Assembly: GCA_902558105.1 (NCBI GenBank)
Contig: CACECR010000005.1
Coordinates: forward strand, 1 to 43,130
Source: an uncultured Candidatus Marinamargulisbacteria bacterium
Lineage (GTDB): Bacteria > Margulisbacteria > Marinamargulisbacteria > UBA817 > CACECR01
DNA: 43,130 bases
Direction: 5' to 3'
Shown here piece by piece: positions 9,443 through 18,914 of this stretch (the first letter of the stretch is position 1; every line of letters begins with the position of its first letter). Below the pieces are notes generated by a model. That model worked only from the letters and a program-made list of their open reading frames with translations. It was not told the DNA's origin and did not search any database. The translations under genes and the position numbers were made by a program.

Positions 9443-11425
9443 ATGGCACAACAGCGTTATGACGCCGAACATATTAAGGTACTCGAAGGACTTGATGCCG
9501 TTCGTAAACGTCCTGGGATGTATATTGGGTCTACTGGGGTAAATGGATTAAACCATTTAATTTATGAGGTCGTTGATAATAGTATCGATGAGGCAATGGC
9601 TGGGTATTGTACCGATGTTTATGTGACTCTAGAGACAGATTCTATCGTTACTGTTTCGGATAACGGTCGTGGAATTCCGATTGATATTCATAAAGAAAAG
9701 AAAATACCAGCGGTAGAAGTGGTTATGACCACACTTCACGCGGGTGGTAAGTTTGAAGGAGAAGGATATAAAGTATCTGGGGGTCTTCATGGGGTTGGTG
9801 TGTCGGTTGTTAACGCACTAGCTGAGTGGTTAGAAGTTGAAGTTCATCGTGATGAGCAAAAATATTCACAATATTATAAACGAGGAAAGCCTAATAATTT
9901 AATCGGTGAAACAACTGATGCTAAAGGATCGGCGTCCGGTACGATGATTCGATTCAAACCGGATCATAAAATATTTGATACGCTTGTTTTTTCTGGCGAT
10001 GTGATTGCTCATCGATTAAAAGAACTCGCTTATTTAAACCGTGGGGTGACTATTCACTTTAAAGATTGTCGTGATGAAGAAGAAATTATCGATGAAACTT
10101 ATGTCTTTGAAGGTGGTATTGCGTCGTATGTAGAGGATATGAATCAAAATAAGGAAGCCTTATTTGAGCCCTCAATTTATATGAAGAAATCTCGTGATAA
10201 TTACGAAGTTGAAGCGGCGATTCAGTATGTGTCGGATCATTACGATGAACACGTTGCGTCGTTTGCTAATAATATTCGTACCAAAGAAGGTGGAACTCAT
10301 TTATCTGGTTTTAGAACAGCCTTAACCCGTGTGATGAATTCATTTGCTAAAAAATATGACCTTATTAAAAAAGGATCGGGTGGTCAATTAACGGGTGCGG
10401 ATCTTAGAGAAGGCTTAACGGCTGTGATCAGTGTGAAATTAGCCGAACCTCAATTTGAAGGACAAACGAAAACAAAATTAGGGAACTCTGAAGTAAAAGG
10501 AATTGTGGACTCCATGGTGGACGAAGCATTATCTGACTATGTTGAAACGAATCCTAAAGTTGGGCGTTTAATTATTGAGAAAGCATTAGCGGCACAACGT
10601 GTTCGTGATGCGGCTCGTAAAGCACAGGATTTAGCGAGACGTAAAACGAGTTTAGAAAGTACCACGTTACCTGGTAAGTTAGCCGATTGTTCGGAAAAAG
10701 ATCCGTCTCAATGTGAAATTTACATTGTTGAGGGGGATTCTGCGGGTGGATCAGCCAAGCAAGGGCGTGACCGAAACTTTCAGGCTATTTTACCATTAAG
10801 AGGTAAGGTATTGAACGTAGAAAAAGCGCGTTTAGATAAAATTTTAGCTAACGAAGAAATTCGTAATTTAATTACGGCGATTGGGCCAGAAACAGTGGCT
10901 GGTTTATCGAAATCTAAAATTAATACCGAGGAAGATAATGCTTCTGAAGAAGGAATGTCGACCGAAGAAGTTCTTCAAAAATTACGGTATCATAAAATTG
11001 TAATTATGACGGATGCTGACGTGGATGGTGCGCACATTCGAACGTTATTGTTAACACTATTTTTCCGTTATGCACGAGGTATTATCGAAGCTGGGGCACT
11101 TTATATTGCGCAGCCACCTTTATACTCTGTTAAAAAAGGATCTAAACTTACTTATGCGTATAATGATGATGATTTAGAGCGTGTCCTAGAAGAAGTAGGG
11201 CGTGAAAAAGCTAATATTCAACGCTATAAAGGGTTGGGAGAGATGAATCCGGATCAGCTATGGGATACTACGTTAAACCCAGAGCACCGTACGATGTTAC
11301 AAGTAAATATTGAAGATGGTGAAACAGCGGATGAAATTTTTACACTCTTGATGGGTAGTAAAGTTGAACCTCGTAAAGAGTTTATTGAAAAGTATGGTAA
11401 AACAGTCCGTTGGATTGATGTATAG
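9443..11425 (+). CDS. gyrB: DNA gyrase subunit B
   Basis: 660 aa; VLEGLDAVRKRPGMYIGSTG, GRGIPIDIH, VEGDSAGGSAKQGRDRNFQAILPLRGKVLNVEKAR, TDADVDGAHIRTLLLT, QRYKGLGEMNPDQLW. Confidence 0.98.
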   Translation: MAQQRYDAEHIKVLEGLDAVRKRPGMYIGSTGVNGLNHLIYEVVDNSIDEAMAGYCTDVYVTLETDSIVTVSDNGRGIPIDIHKEKKIPAVEVVMTTLHAGGKFEGEGYKVSGGLHGVGVSVVNALAEWLEVEVHRDEQKYSQYYKRGKPNNLIGETTDAKGSASGTMIRFKPDHKIFDTLVFSGDVIAHRLKELAYLNRGVTIHFKDCRDEEEIIDETYVFEGGIASYVEDMNQNKEALFEPSIYMKKSRDNYEVEAAIQYVSDHYDEHVASFANNIRTKEGGTHLSGFRTALTRVMNSFAKKYDLIKKGSGGQLTGADLREGLTAVISVKLAEPQFEGQTKTKLGNSEVKGIVDSMVDEALSDYVETNPKVGRLIIEKALAAQRVRDAARKAQDLARRKTSLESTTLPGKLADCSEKDPSQCEIYIVEGDSAGGSAKQGRDRNFQAILPLRGKVLNVEKARLDKILANEEIRNLITAIGPETVAGLSKSKINTEEDNASEEGMSTEEVLQKLRYHKIVIMTDADVDGAHIRTLLLTLFFRYARGIIEAGALYIAQPPLYSVKKGSKLTYAYNDDDLERVLEEVGREKANIQRYKGLGEMNPDQLWDTTLNPEHRTMLQVNIEDGETADEIFTLLMGSKVEPRKEFIEKYGKTVRWIDV

Positions 11426-11434
11426 GAGTTTAGG

Positions 11435-13981
11435 ATGGAAGAATTAAACCAAGAACAACAAGAGTCTGAATTACCCCTAGCCGGTGGTGGTGACGGTACG
11501 ATCGTTGCGGGTCCTCAGATTAATATTGATGAGGAAATGAAGACCTCTTATTTAGAATATGCGATGTCCGTTATTGTGGGACGTGCTTTACCGGATGTTC
11601 GAGATGGATTGAAACCGGTTCACCGTCGTATTTTATATTCGATGTACGAACAAGGGTACACAGCGGGTCGTGCGTACAAGAAGTGTGCGAGAATCGTTGG
11701 TGATGTACTGGGTCGTTATCACCCACATGGTGACTCGGCCGTTTATGATAGTTTAGTGCGAATGGCACAAGACTTTTCGATGCGTTACATGTTGATTGAT
11801 GGTCAGGGTAACTACGGATCGATTGATGGTGATAATGCGGCGGCGATGCGTTATACGGAAGCTCGTATGGCGAAGCTGAGTATGCATATTCTTCAAGATA
11901 TCGAAAAGAAAACCGTTGATTTTGTACCTAACTTTGATGAATCGTTAGACGAGCCGTCTGTTCTTCCAACACGTGTTCCTAACTTACTTTTAAATGGTAC
12001 AGCGGGTATTGCGGTTGGAATGGCAACGAATATTCCGCCTCATAACTTAGTGGAATTAACGGATGGTATATGTGCGTTAATTGATAACCCACAGGCAGAA
12101 GTTGATGATTTAATGGAACATATTAAAGGCCCTGATTTCCCAACGGGTGGTATTATTTGTGGTAATACTGGCATTAATTCGGCGTATCGAACGGGTCGTG
12201 GTGTCATTACTATTCGTTCTAAAACAACATTTGAAGATGTGAAAAAGCGTCGTGCTATTATTGTTCATGAGTTACCGTATCAGGTTAATAAAGCCAACTT
12301 AATTATAAAGATTGCGGAACTTGTTAATGAGAAAAAGTTAACCGGTATCTCCGATCTTCGAGATGAGTCGGATCGTAAGGGAATGCGTATTTATATTGAG
12401 CTTAAGCGTGATGCTCAAGAAGAGATTGTCTTAAATCAGTTATTCAAGCATACGCAACTTCAAAATTCGTTTGGGATTAATATTGTTGCGTTAGTGGGTG
12501 GTGTTCCTAAAACACTTAATTTAAAAGAAGTATTATCGCACTACATTGCACATCGTAAAGAGGTGGTTGTTCGTCGTACACAATATGACTTAAAGATTGC
12601 GAAGGACAGACTTCATATTTTAGAAGGGTTACGTATTGCTCTTCAAAATATCGATGAAGTAATTGCTTTAATTAAAAAGTCACCGAGTACCTCTGAAGCT
12701 CATAAAGGCTTAATGGAGACGTTTGGTTTATCCGAGAAACAAGCCTCAGCAATCCTTGAAATGCGTTTACAGCGTTTAACTGGATTAGAGCGCGATAAAA
12801 TTGAGAATGAGTACAACGATTTATTAGTTAAGATTGCTGATTTAGAAGATATTTTAGCGAATGAATCTCGTATTTTCTCAATTATTAAAGAGGAGCAAAT
12901 TGAAATTCGTGATAAGTATGCGGATGAGCGTCGTACAGAATTAGGTGCGTCTGTCGATAATGTAGATATTGAAGATTTAATTCCTCAACAATCGGTTGCG
13001 ATTATGATGACTAAAAATGGTCTGATTAAGCGTATGCCAATTGCTAACTTTAGAAGTCAGCTACGTGGTGGTCGTGGTGTGAGTGGTATGTCTAGACGTG
13101 AAGAAGATATTATCGAACGTTTACTTGTAACAAGTAGTCATGATTATTTACTATGTTTCTCAAGTAGTGGTAAAGTTCATAAAATTAAAGCGTATCAAAT
13201 TCCCGAGTCGTCTCGTACTTCTAAAGGTGTGTCGATCGCGCATTTCTTAGATTTACCAGAAGGTGAAACGGTAACTACTATTATTCCGGTTAAGAACTTT
13301 GATTCACAAGAATATTTAGTGATGGTTACTAAGAAAGGGATTATTAAAAAGACAGAAGTCTCGGCATTCTCTCACTTTAAAACTCGTGCCATTATTGCTA
13401 TTAATCTAGATGAAGGTGATAGTCTTAAATGGGTACTTAAATCGGATGGTAATAAAGATGTGATCTTATCGACTACTGATGGAATGGTGATTCGTTTTGA
13501 AGAGTCTCAAGCACGTCCGTTAGGTCGCTCGTCTCGTGGGGTTAAAGCTATTAAGATTAAGGACGAAGATGAATTAGTAGATGTTAACTTAATCGATCCC
13601 GATGACGATAAGACGTTCTTATTACTTATTACAACTAAAGGATATGGTAAGAATTTACGTACGAATGAATTTAAGTGCCAGAAACGAGGAGGGGTAGGTG
13701 TTAAAGCGCTTAAATTCAGAAAAACAGTTCCTGGAGATTGTGTGAAATCAGCGGTTATTTGTAATAAAGAAGATGAGATTATGATGGCCACAAAAAATGG
13801 TACCATTTGTCGACAAAAAGTTGAAAATATTTCTGTTCAGCGTCGAGCATCACAAGGTGTGATTGTTCTTAAGCTTGATAAAAATGATGAGCTTATTGCA
13901 ATGGCTAAAGTGGTTGAAGATGCCGAAGATACTGAAAGTTCTGAACAATTAGAGATTTCTGAACAAACAGAAGCTAAATAG
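11435..13981 (+). CDS. gyrA: DNA gyrase subunit A
   Basis: 848 aa; [62 protein letters not shown]-terminal repeats including the GyrA-box-like [10 protein letters not shown]. Confidence 0.98.
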   Translation: MEELNQEQQESELPLAGGGDGTIVAGPQINIDEEMKTSYLEYAMSVIVGRALPDVRDGLKPVHRRILYSMYEQGYTAGRAYKKCARIVGDVLGRYHPHGDSAVYDSLVRMAQDFSMRYMLIDGQGNYGSIDGDNAAAMRYTEARMAKLSMHILQDIEKKTVDFVPNFDESLDEPSVLPTRVPNLLLNGTAGIAVGMATNIPPHNLVELTDGICALIDNPQAEVDDLMEHIKGPDFPTGGIICGNTGINSAYRTGRGVITIRSKTTFEDVKKRRAIIVHELPYQVNKANLIIKIAELVNEKKLTGISDLRDESDRKGMRIYIELKRDAQEEIVLNQLFKHTQLQNSFGINIVALVGGVPKTLNLKEVLSHYIAHRKEVVVRRTQYDLKIAKDRLHILEGLRIALQNIDEVIALIKKSPSTSEAHKGLMETFGLSEKQASAILEMRLQRLTGLERDKIENEYNDLLVKIADLEDILANESRIFSIIKEEQIEIRDKYADERRTELGASVDNVDIEDLIPQQSVAIMMTKNGLIKRMPIANFRSQLRGGRGVSGMSRREEDIIERLLVTSSHDYLLCFSSSGKVHKIKAYQIPESSRTSKGVSIAHFLDLPEGETVTTIIPVKNFDSQEYLVMVTKKGIIKKTEVSAFSHFKTRAIIAINLDEGDSLKWVLKSDGNKDVILSTTDGMVIRFEESQARPLGRSSRGVKAIKIKDEDELVDVNLIDPDDDKTFLLLITTKGYGKNLRTNEFKCQKRGGVGVKALKFRKTVPGDCVKSAVICNKEDEIMMATKNGTICRQKVENISVQRRASQGVIVLKLDKNDELIAMAKVVEDAEDTESSEQLEISEQTEAK

Positions 13982-14005
13982 TTTCTATAGAAATTATTCT
14001 TAAAA

Positions 14006-14031
14006 GAAAGGCCCCGAAAGGGGCTTTTTTT
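14006..14031 (+). terminator. Rho-independent terminator downstream of gyrA
   Basis: gGCCCCgaaaGGGGCttttttt hairpin with GAAA loop followed by a T-run. Confidence 0.9.
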
Positions 14032-14034
14032 AAT

Positions 14035-15558
14035 TTATAAAAACAAACGATAAGCTGGATTATGAGTCTCATCAATGTATCTAAAATTTAATGTATCTAA
14101 GAAACATTCGAGTGAGACGAGATCTTCTTCTTTGATGTCAAATCCGGCAAGAACTCTACCGTAGTCGGTGCCATGATTTCGGTAGTGGAATAACGTGATA
14201 TTCCAGTCTCCAGGCATCTTTGTTAGAAATTCTTTTAGAGCTCCAGGCCTTTCTGGGAATTGAAATCGGTAAATACATTCATTTTTTATCGTTTTGTTTC
14301 GTCCACCTACCATGTGACGGATATGCACTTTTGCCATTTCGTTTTCAGTTAAATCGATGGTGTTATATCCATTGTCTTTTAATAGTTTATAGATTTCATG
14401 CCGTTCTGAATGACCATTTTTAAGCTCAATTCCAACAAAAATTTCGGCTCTGTTATCGCTATTATATCGGTAATTAAATTCTGTGATGGCACGGTTCCCG
14501 ATGGTGTTAATAAATCGTTTAAAACTTCCCGCTTTTTCCGGAATTTCTACAGCATAAATGGCTTCTTTTCCTTCACCAATTTCAGCTCTTTCTGACACAT
14601 GTCGTAAGCGATCAAAGTTAATATTGGCTCCACAGTTTAGGGTCACTAATGTTTGATTTTTGTCTGTTGTTGCTTCGCAATATTTTTTAAGCCCTGCAAG
14701 TCCTAAGGCTCCAGCGGGTTCTGCGATTGCTCGGCAATTATCGTAAATATCTTTAATCGCTGCACAAATTTCATCTGTGCTAACTGTTAACATGGCATCT
14801 ACAACGTTTTGGCAGCACTCAAATGTTTCTTCACCTACTAACTTCACGGCTACGCCATCTGCAAATATACCGACTTCAGGTAATGCAATACGTCTACCTG
14901 CTTCAAGTGAGACACTCATGGATGCCGCATCTTCCGGTTCAACACCAATAATTTTAGTTTGTGGCCAAATTTCTTTGATGTAGGCACCAATACCTGCGAT
15001 TAGACCACCACCTCCTACCGCTATAAATATTGCATCAGGTGCTGTGTCTAATTGTTCTACTAGTTCTTTACCGATGGTTCCTTGTCCTGCAATGACAAAT
15101 GGATCATCATATGGGTGGATATAGATCTTGCCTTGCTCTTTTGCTAACGTTTTTGCATAATCAGAGGCTGTATCATAGCTATCTCCATGTAATATAATAG
15201 TGGCACCATGTTTTTTAACAGAATCAATTTTAATAGAAGGTGTGGTGTTTGGCATGACGATGGTCGCGTGTATTCCCATTTTTTTGGAAGCTACAGCCAC
15301 TCCTTGTGCATGATTTCCGGCCGATGCGGCAATTACTCCTTTGGATTGTTCGTCTACGCTAAGTTGTTTAATGCGATTGTAGGCGCCTCTTATTTTAAAT
15401 GAGTGAACGTCTTGTAAATCTTCACGTTTAATTAAAATATGTTGTGAGAAGAGTTGGGAGAGCCCTTCTAATTTAGACAGTGGGGTTTGATTTACTAAAT
15501 CATATATTTCTGCATTTTCAATTAATGTTTTATAGTTTGATTTCTTTTTGCTGTTCAT
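14035..15558 (-). CDS. ilvA: Threonine ammonia-lyase, biosynthetic
   Basis: 507 aa; TPLSKLEGLSQ, IKREDLQDVHSFKIRGAYNRI (PLP lysine), AASAGNHAQGVA, GGGGLIAGIGAYIK; two C-terminal ACT-like regions. Confidence 0.94.
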   Translation of the reverse strand: MNSKKKSNYKTLIENAEIYDLVNQTPLSKLEGLSQLFSQHILIKREDLQDVHSFKIRGAYNRIKQLSVDEQSKGVIAASAGNHAQGVAVASKKMGIHATIVMPNTTPSIKIDSVKKHGATIILHGDSYDTASDYAKTLAKEQGKIYIHPYDDPFVIAGQGTIGKELVEQLDTAPDAIFIAVGGGGLIAGIGAYIKEIWPQTKIIGVEPEDAASMSVSLEAGRRIALPEVGIFADGVAVKLVGEETFECCQNVVDAMLTVSTDEICAAIKDIYDNCRAIAEPAGALGLAGLKKYCEATTDKNQTLVTLNCGANINFDRLRHVSERAEIGEGKEAIYAVEIPEKAGSFKRFINTIGNRAITEFNYRYNSDNRAEIFVGIELKNGHSERHEIYKLLKDNGYNTIDLTENEMAKVHIRHMVGGRNKTIKNECIYRFQFPERPGALKEFLTKMPGDWNITLFHYRNHGTDYGRVLAGFDIKEEDLVSLECFLDTLNFRYIDETHNPAYRLFL

Positions 15559-15600
15559 AACTGTATTCTACGAGACCTTTCATTTTTCGTCAAAATTCTA

Positions 15601-15629
15601 TTGTGATTTGTCGACGTCTTATGTATAAT
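15601..15629 (+). promoter_or_regulatory. Sigma70-type promoter upstream of first LysM lipoprotein gene
   Basis: TTGTGA (15601-15606) - N17 - TATAAT (15624-15629), 44 nt before ATG at 15674. Confidence 0.6.
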
Positions 15630-15673
15630 ATGGCATACGTTCCCAAATATGCTTGTGATGGAAAGGTTTAATT

Positions 15674-16327
15674 ATGTATAGACTGTTGTTGGTACTATTA
15701 ATAGTATCTCTTACACAATTGTCGTGTTCCGATGAGCAATATGCTCGTTTATTGATGGAAGTTGATAAAGCAAATACTCGTCTTTATGAACTACAACGTC
15801 ATCAAACCTCTCGGTTTTCTCCAGAGAATACCACTAAAGCTTATGAGCAGCTCGCACTTGCGAAGCAAATGGCCCGTTTATCTCAATTTGAAAAAGCTGA
15901 ACTTCACTTAAATAAATTTCATCAGTTTTCTCAACAAGCGATTCAGCAATCACAATTCCAAACAATTAGTAATTCTACAGTTGTTTTAACCGCGTTGGAT
16001 CAGTCGGATCACATGGTAGTAACGGTTAAGGCGCCAATAAAAGAAGATCCACCGGTTCTTGCTAAGTTACCTGTTGAGGAAAGTCCTCCTATTATTGTGT
16101 CTAGTTCAACAGCGTTAGAAGTTTCTACTCCAGCTCAGGTTGCTCAGCCAATTCCTAAAGCTTCAAAGCCTAGTTATATTATTGTCAGATCGGGTGATTG
16201 GCTCATGAAGATTGCTAGGCAACTTTCACAATATTCCGTAACATGGTCTGATATATTTATGGAAAATAGTGATATTATTCGGAATCCTAATCGTATTTAT
16301 CCAGGTCAAAAATTATTTATTCCCTAA
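15674..16327 (+). CDS. LysM-domain lipoprotein
   Basis: 217 aa; signal with lipobox LTQLSC; C-terminal LysM: YIIVRSGDWLMKIARQLSQYSVTWSDIFMENSDIIRNPNRIYPGQKLFIP. Confidence 0.85.
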   Translation: MYRLLLVLLIVSLTQLSCSDEQYARLLMEVDKANTRLYELQRHQTSRFSPENTTKAYEQLALAKQMARLSQFEKAELHLNKFHQFSQQAIQQSQFQTISNSTVVLTALDQSDHMVVTVKAPIKEDPPVLAKLPVEESPPIIVSSSTALEVSTPAQVAQPIPKASKPSYIIVRSGDWLMKIARQLSQYSVTWSDIFMENSDIIRNPNRIYPGQKLFIP

Positions 16328-16403
16328 AATTTACTATAAATTTAACTTTACATACTTTTTTTATTTCGATATAGTCATACCAGTATTAAGGACAGGAATA
16401 ACT

Positions 16404-16895
16404 ATGTTAAAAAAATTAAGTTTATTAGTTGTTGTAGGGATGTTAATGGTCTCTTGTAACAGTGAAGATTATGCTCGTATTCAATCTGAAGTTGAGTCGG
16501 CAAATCAAAAAGTTGAAGCGATGAACCAAGCTCAAACTGCTCGTTATGCTCCTAATTTAACAGAATCGGCTTTATCGTCTTTAAAAGAAGCGAAAGATTT
16601 AGCAAAAGATGGGTTTTATATTGAGGCGGAACCTAAGTTAGAATCATTCCATTCGACTGCGGATCAGGCCATTTCAAAAGCTGTTTCTTTACGTGAGGCA
16701 TCACAAGTAAAAGAAGTAGCTGCAGCCCCAAAAACTACAACTTATAAAATTAAGCGTGGCGATTGGTTATCTAAAATCGCACGTCGTTCGAATGGTCGCT
16801 ATACATGGAATGAGATTTATCAATTAAATAAAGCGTCCGTTAAAAATCCAAACAAAATTTACGCTGGTCGTATATTACAATTACCTGCAAACTAA
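16404..16895 (+). CDS. LysM-domain lipoprotein, tandem paralog of the preceding gene
   Basis: ORF track opens at 16269 but ATG 16404 gives MLKKLSLLVVVGMLMVSC lipobox; C-terminal YKIKRGDWLSKIARRSNGRYTWNEIYQLNKASVKNPNKIYAGRILQLP. Confidence 0.87.
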   Translation: MLKKLSLLVVVGMLMVSCNSEDYARIQSEVESANQKVEAMNQAQTARYAPNLTESALSSLKEAKDLAKDGFYIEAEPKLESFHSTADQAISKAVSLREASQVKEVAAAPKTTTYKIKRGDWLSKIARRSNGRYTWNEIYQLNKASVKNPNKIYAGRILQLPAN

Positions 16896-16919
16896 TTTTA
16901 ATTAAATAGTTGCTTAATT

Positions 16920-16945
16920 TGGGTAGGTTATTTTAAACCTACCCA
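16920..16945. terminator. Likely bidirectional terminator between convergent LysM gene and yqeG
   Basis: Perfect 10-bp inverted repeat TGGGTAGGTT-atttta-AACCTACCCA in AT-rich context; overlaps the yqeG stop codon. Confidence 0.65.
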
Positions 16946-17452
16946 TTTTAATAGTGAGTTCTCTAATTTATACTGAGCTTTTTTGATCTTATTTGATTTA
17001 CGCTCAATAGGATCTACTAAAATACTATAAGATCCCATCCAGTTTCCAAAAATAACATCGGTTAACACTTGGTCGCCAACGACAAGGGTTTTTTGATGGT
17101 CTAATTGATGCTTTTGATGGATGAAATCACCTGTAAATGTGAGTGGTTTTGCGGCAAAATAATAGCCAGACAGATTCATTTGCTTAGCTACTTTATAGAT
17201 GCGTATCCAACTAATATTATTGGAGACAATAAACACTTGGAAACCTACTTTTTTTGCGGTATTAATCCAATGTTCAATATCTAAATTACAGGTGGCTTCT
17301 GTTAATCCAACGACGGTATTATCAATATCTAGAAATATTTGTCTAAAGCCTTTAGTGTAGTAATCTTCTAGATTAATATCTAGTACCGAATCTACCATTA
17401 CATTTGGTGAGATTAGTGCTTTAATGAGTCGTTTATATTGTTTCATTAACAC
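16928..17452 (-). CDS. yqeG: YqeG family HAD IIIA-type phosphatase
   Basis: 174 aa; FLDIDNTVVGL (HAD motif I), FIVSNN, VVGDQVLTDVIFGN; ...AAKPLTFTGD. Confidence 0.85.
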   Translation of the reverse strand: MLMKQYKRLIKALISPNVMVDSVLDINLEDYYTKGFRQIFLDIDNTVVGLTEATCNLDIEHWINTAKKVGFQVFIVSNNISWIRIYKVAKQMNLSGYYFAAKPLTFTGDFIHQKHQLDHQKTLVVGDQVLTDVIFGNWMGSYSILVDPIERKSNKIKKAQYKLENSLLKWVGLK

Positions 17453-18078
17453 ACCTTTAAAATATCTGAGTTGAATTGCATTATTTCATTATATTTAGTG
17501 TTAAATAAGGCTGGATTGGCTACCAATCTGGCGGTTGAACTAAAAATGGTATCAATAATATGTAAGCCATGAGCTTTTAATGTCGATCCAGTTACACTTA
17601 AATCACAGATGTAATCGCTTAGATTTGTAAATGGGGCTAATTCAATCGCACCATATAATTTAATAGGGTGAATATTCACACCTTTTTCATGAAAATATCG
17701 AATGCTAGAGTTCCAAAATTTGGTGGCTACTTTACTGTTTTGTTTAATTTCTTTTGGTGAAATTGGATCTGGTCCAGCCAGTACTAGACTACAAGCTCCA
17801 AATTTTAAGTCACTAATTTCAGTTAGTTGGGTATTTTGTTCAAGCAGTACATCTTTTCCTACTATTCCAAGATCTGCAGCTCCCTCTTCAACATAAGCGG
17901 GTACATCCCACGGTCGTACAAGTAATATTTTATATCTTCCGCTGGTATCGATGGTATATAGTTGTCTAGAGTGATCTAAATCAGTGTCGAATTCTACACC
18001 CATTTTACTAAATATTTTTTTAGCTTCGTCCCATAAATATCCTTTGGCAATGGCGATAGTTAATGGTGACTTATTCAT
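17446..18078 (-). CDS. hisG: ATP phosphoribosyltransferase catalytic subunit (short form)
   Basis: 210 aa; LTIAIAKGYLWDEA, RPWDVPAYVEEGAADLGIVGKDVL, YICDLSVTGSTLKAHGL; adjacent to hisZ. Confidence 0.93.
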   Translation of the reverse strand: MNKSPLTIAIAKGYLWDEAKKIFSKMGVEFDTDLDHSRQLYTIDTSGRYKILLVRPWDVPAYVEEGAADLGIVGKDVLLEQNTQLTEISDLKFGACSLVLAGPDPISPKEIKQNSKVATKFWNSSIRYFHEKGVNIHPIKLYGAIELAPFTNLSDYICDLSVTGSTLKAHGLHIIDTIFSSTARLVANPALFNTKYNEIMQFNSDILKVC

Positions 18079-18914
18079 GATAGAATCCCTTCAATAACGC
18101 TGTAGTTGAGTCCGAACCCAATGGCAGAGACTTGATGGTCAAAATTTTCGAGTAATTTGTCGTATCGGCCTCCATTACCAATTTTTTTACCTTCACCATT
18201 AACGCAACACTCAAAAAAGAATCCATTGTAATATTGAGTCGTTGTTTGAATACTTTCATTAAAGTAAAGGTCCGCTTTAATGGATTTTGAGTCAAGCTGG
18301 TTTCTCAGTTCGGAAAGAGGGTGGTCTGATGAAATATCTGATAATGGGCATCGTTTTGGGTACTGACTTAAGTTTGTGTAGTCTCTGGTTTTGAACGCGT
18401 TTTGAGTGGCTGTGTCATAAGAATTTAACGTTTTGGTATGATTGATTTCAATACTGATCTGATGAAGTCCTAATGAACTTAAACTTTCGGCGCAAGTTTG
18501 AATGAGTTCCGCTTCTGATTCAACTCCAGAATTTCCAATATTTTCGACTCCAAGCTGAAATCGCTCGGTTTCTCCAGTGACAGGATCTAAGCGGTAGACT
18601 GGGTCGGCATAACATAATTTTAAGTTTGATGGATTTTCCTTAATCCAAGTACTAGCTAATCGGCTAATTCCGATCGTATGATCGGGTCTTAAGGCAATAA
18701 TTTCTCCTTTTGAATTAATGAATTTAACGACTTTATCTTTCAGTGTTTCGCTACATAAGGGTTCAATTGTTGACCAATATTCAAACATTGGTGTAGCCAC
18801 TGCTTTATATCCTTTTTCTTCAAATAAATGCAGTGCTTTTTTAACATTATTACTTTTTTTTTGATAGTCGTTGGGAAGGTAATCTCTTACTCCTAATGGA
18901 ATAATGTGTTTCAT
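18075..18914 (-). CDS. hisZ: ATP phosphoribosyltransferase regulatory subunit (HisRS-like)
   Basis: 279 aa; GVRDYLPNDYQKKSNNVKKALHLFEEKGYKAVATPMFEYW, LRPDHTIGISRL, GGRYDKLLENF; 4-nt overlap with hisG. Confidence 0.9.
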   Translation of the reverse strand: MKHIIPLGVRDYLPNDYQKKSNNVKKALHLFEEKGYKAVATPMFEYWSTIEPLCSETLKDKVVKFINSKGEIIALRPDHTIGISRLASTWIKENPSNLKLCYADPVYRLDPVTGETERFQLGVENIGNSGVESEAELIQTCAESLSSLGLHQISIEINHTKTLNSYDTATQNAFKTRDYTNLSQYPKRCPLSDISSDHPLSELRNQLDSKSIKADLYFNESIQTTTQYYNGFFFECCVNGEGKKIGNGGRYDKLLENFDHQVSAIGFGLNYSVIEGILS

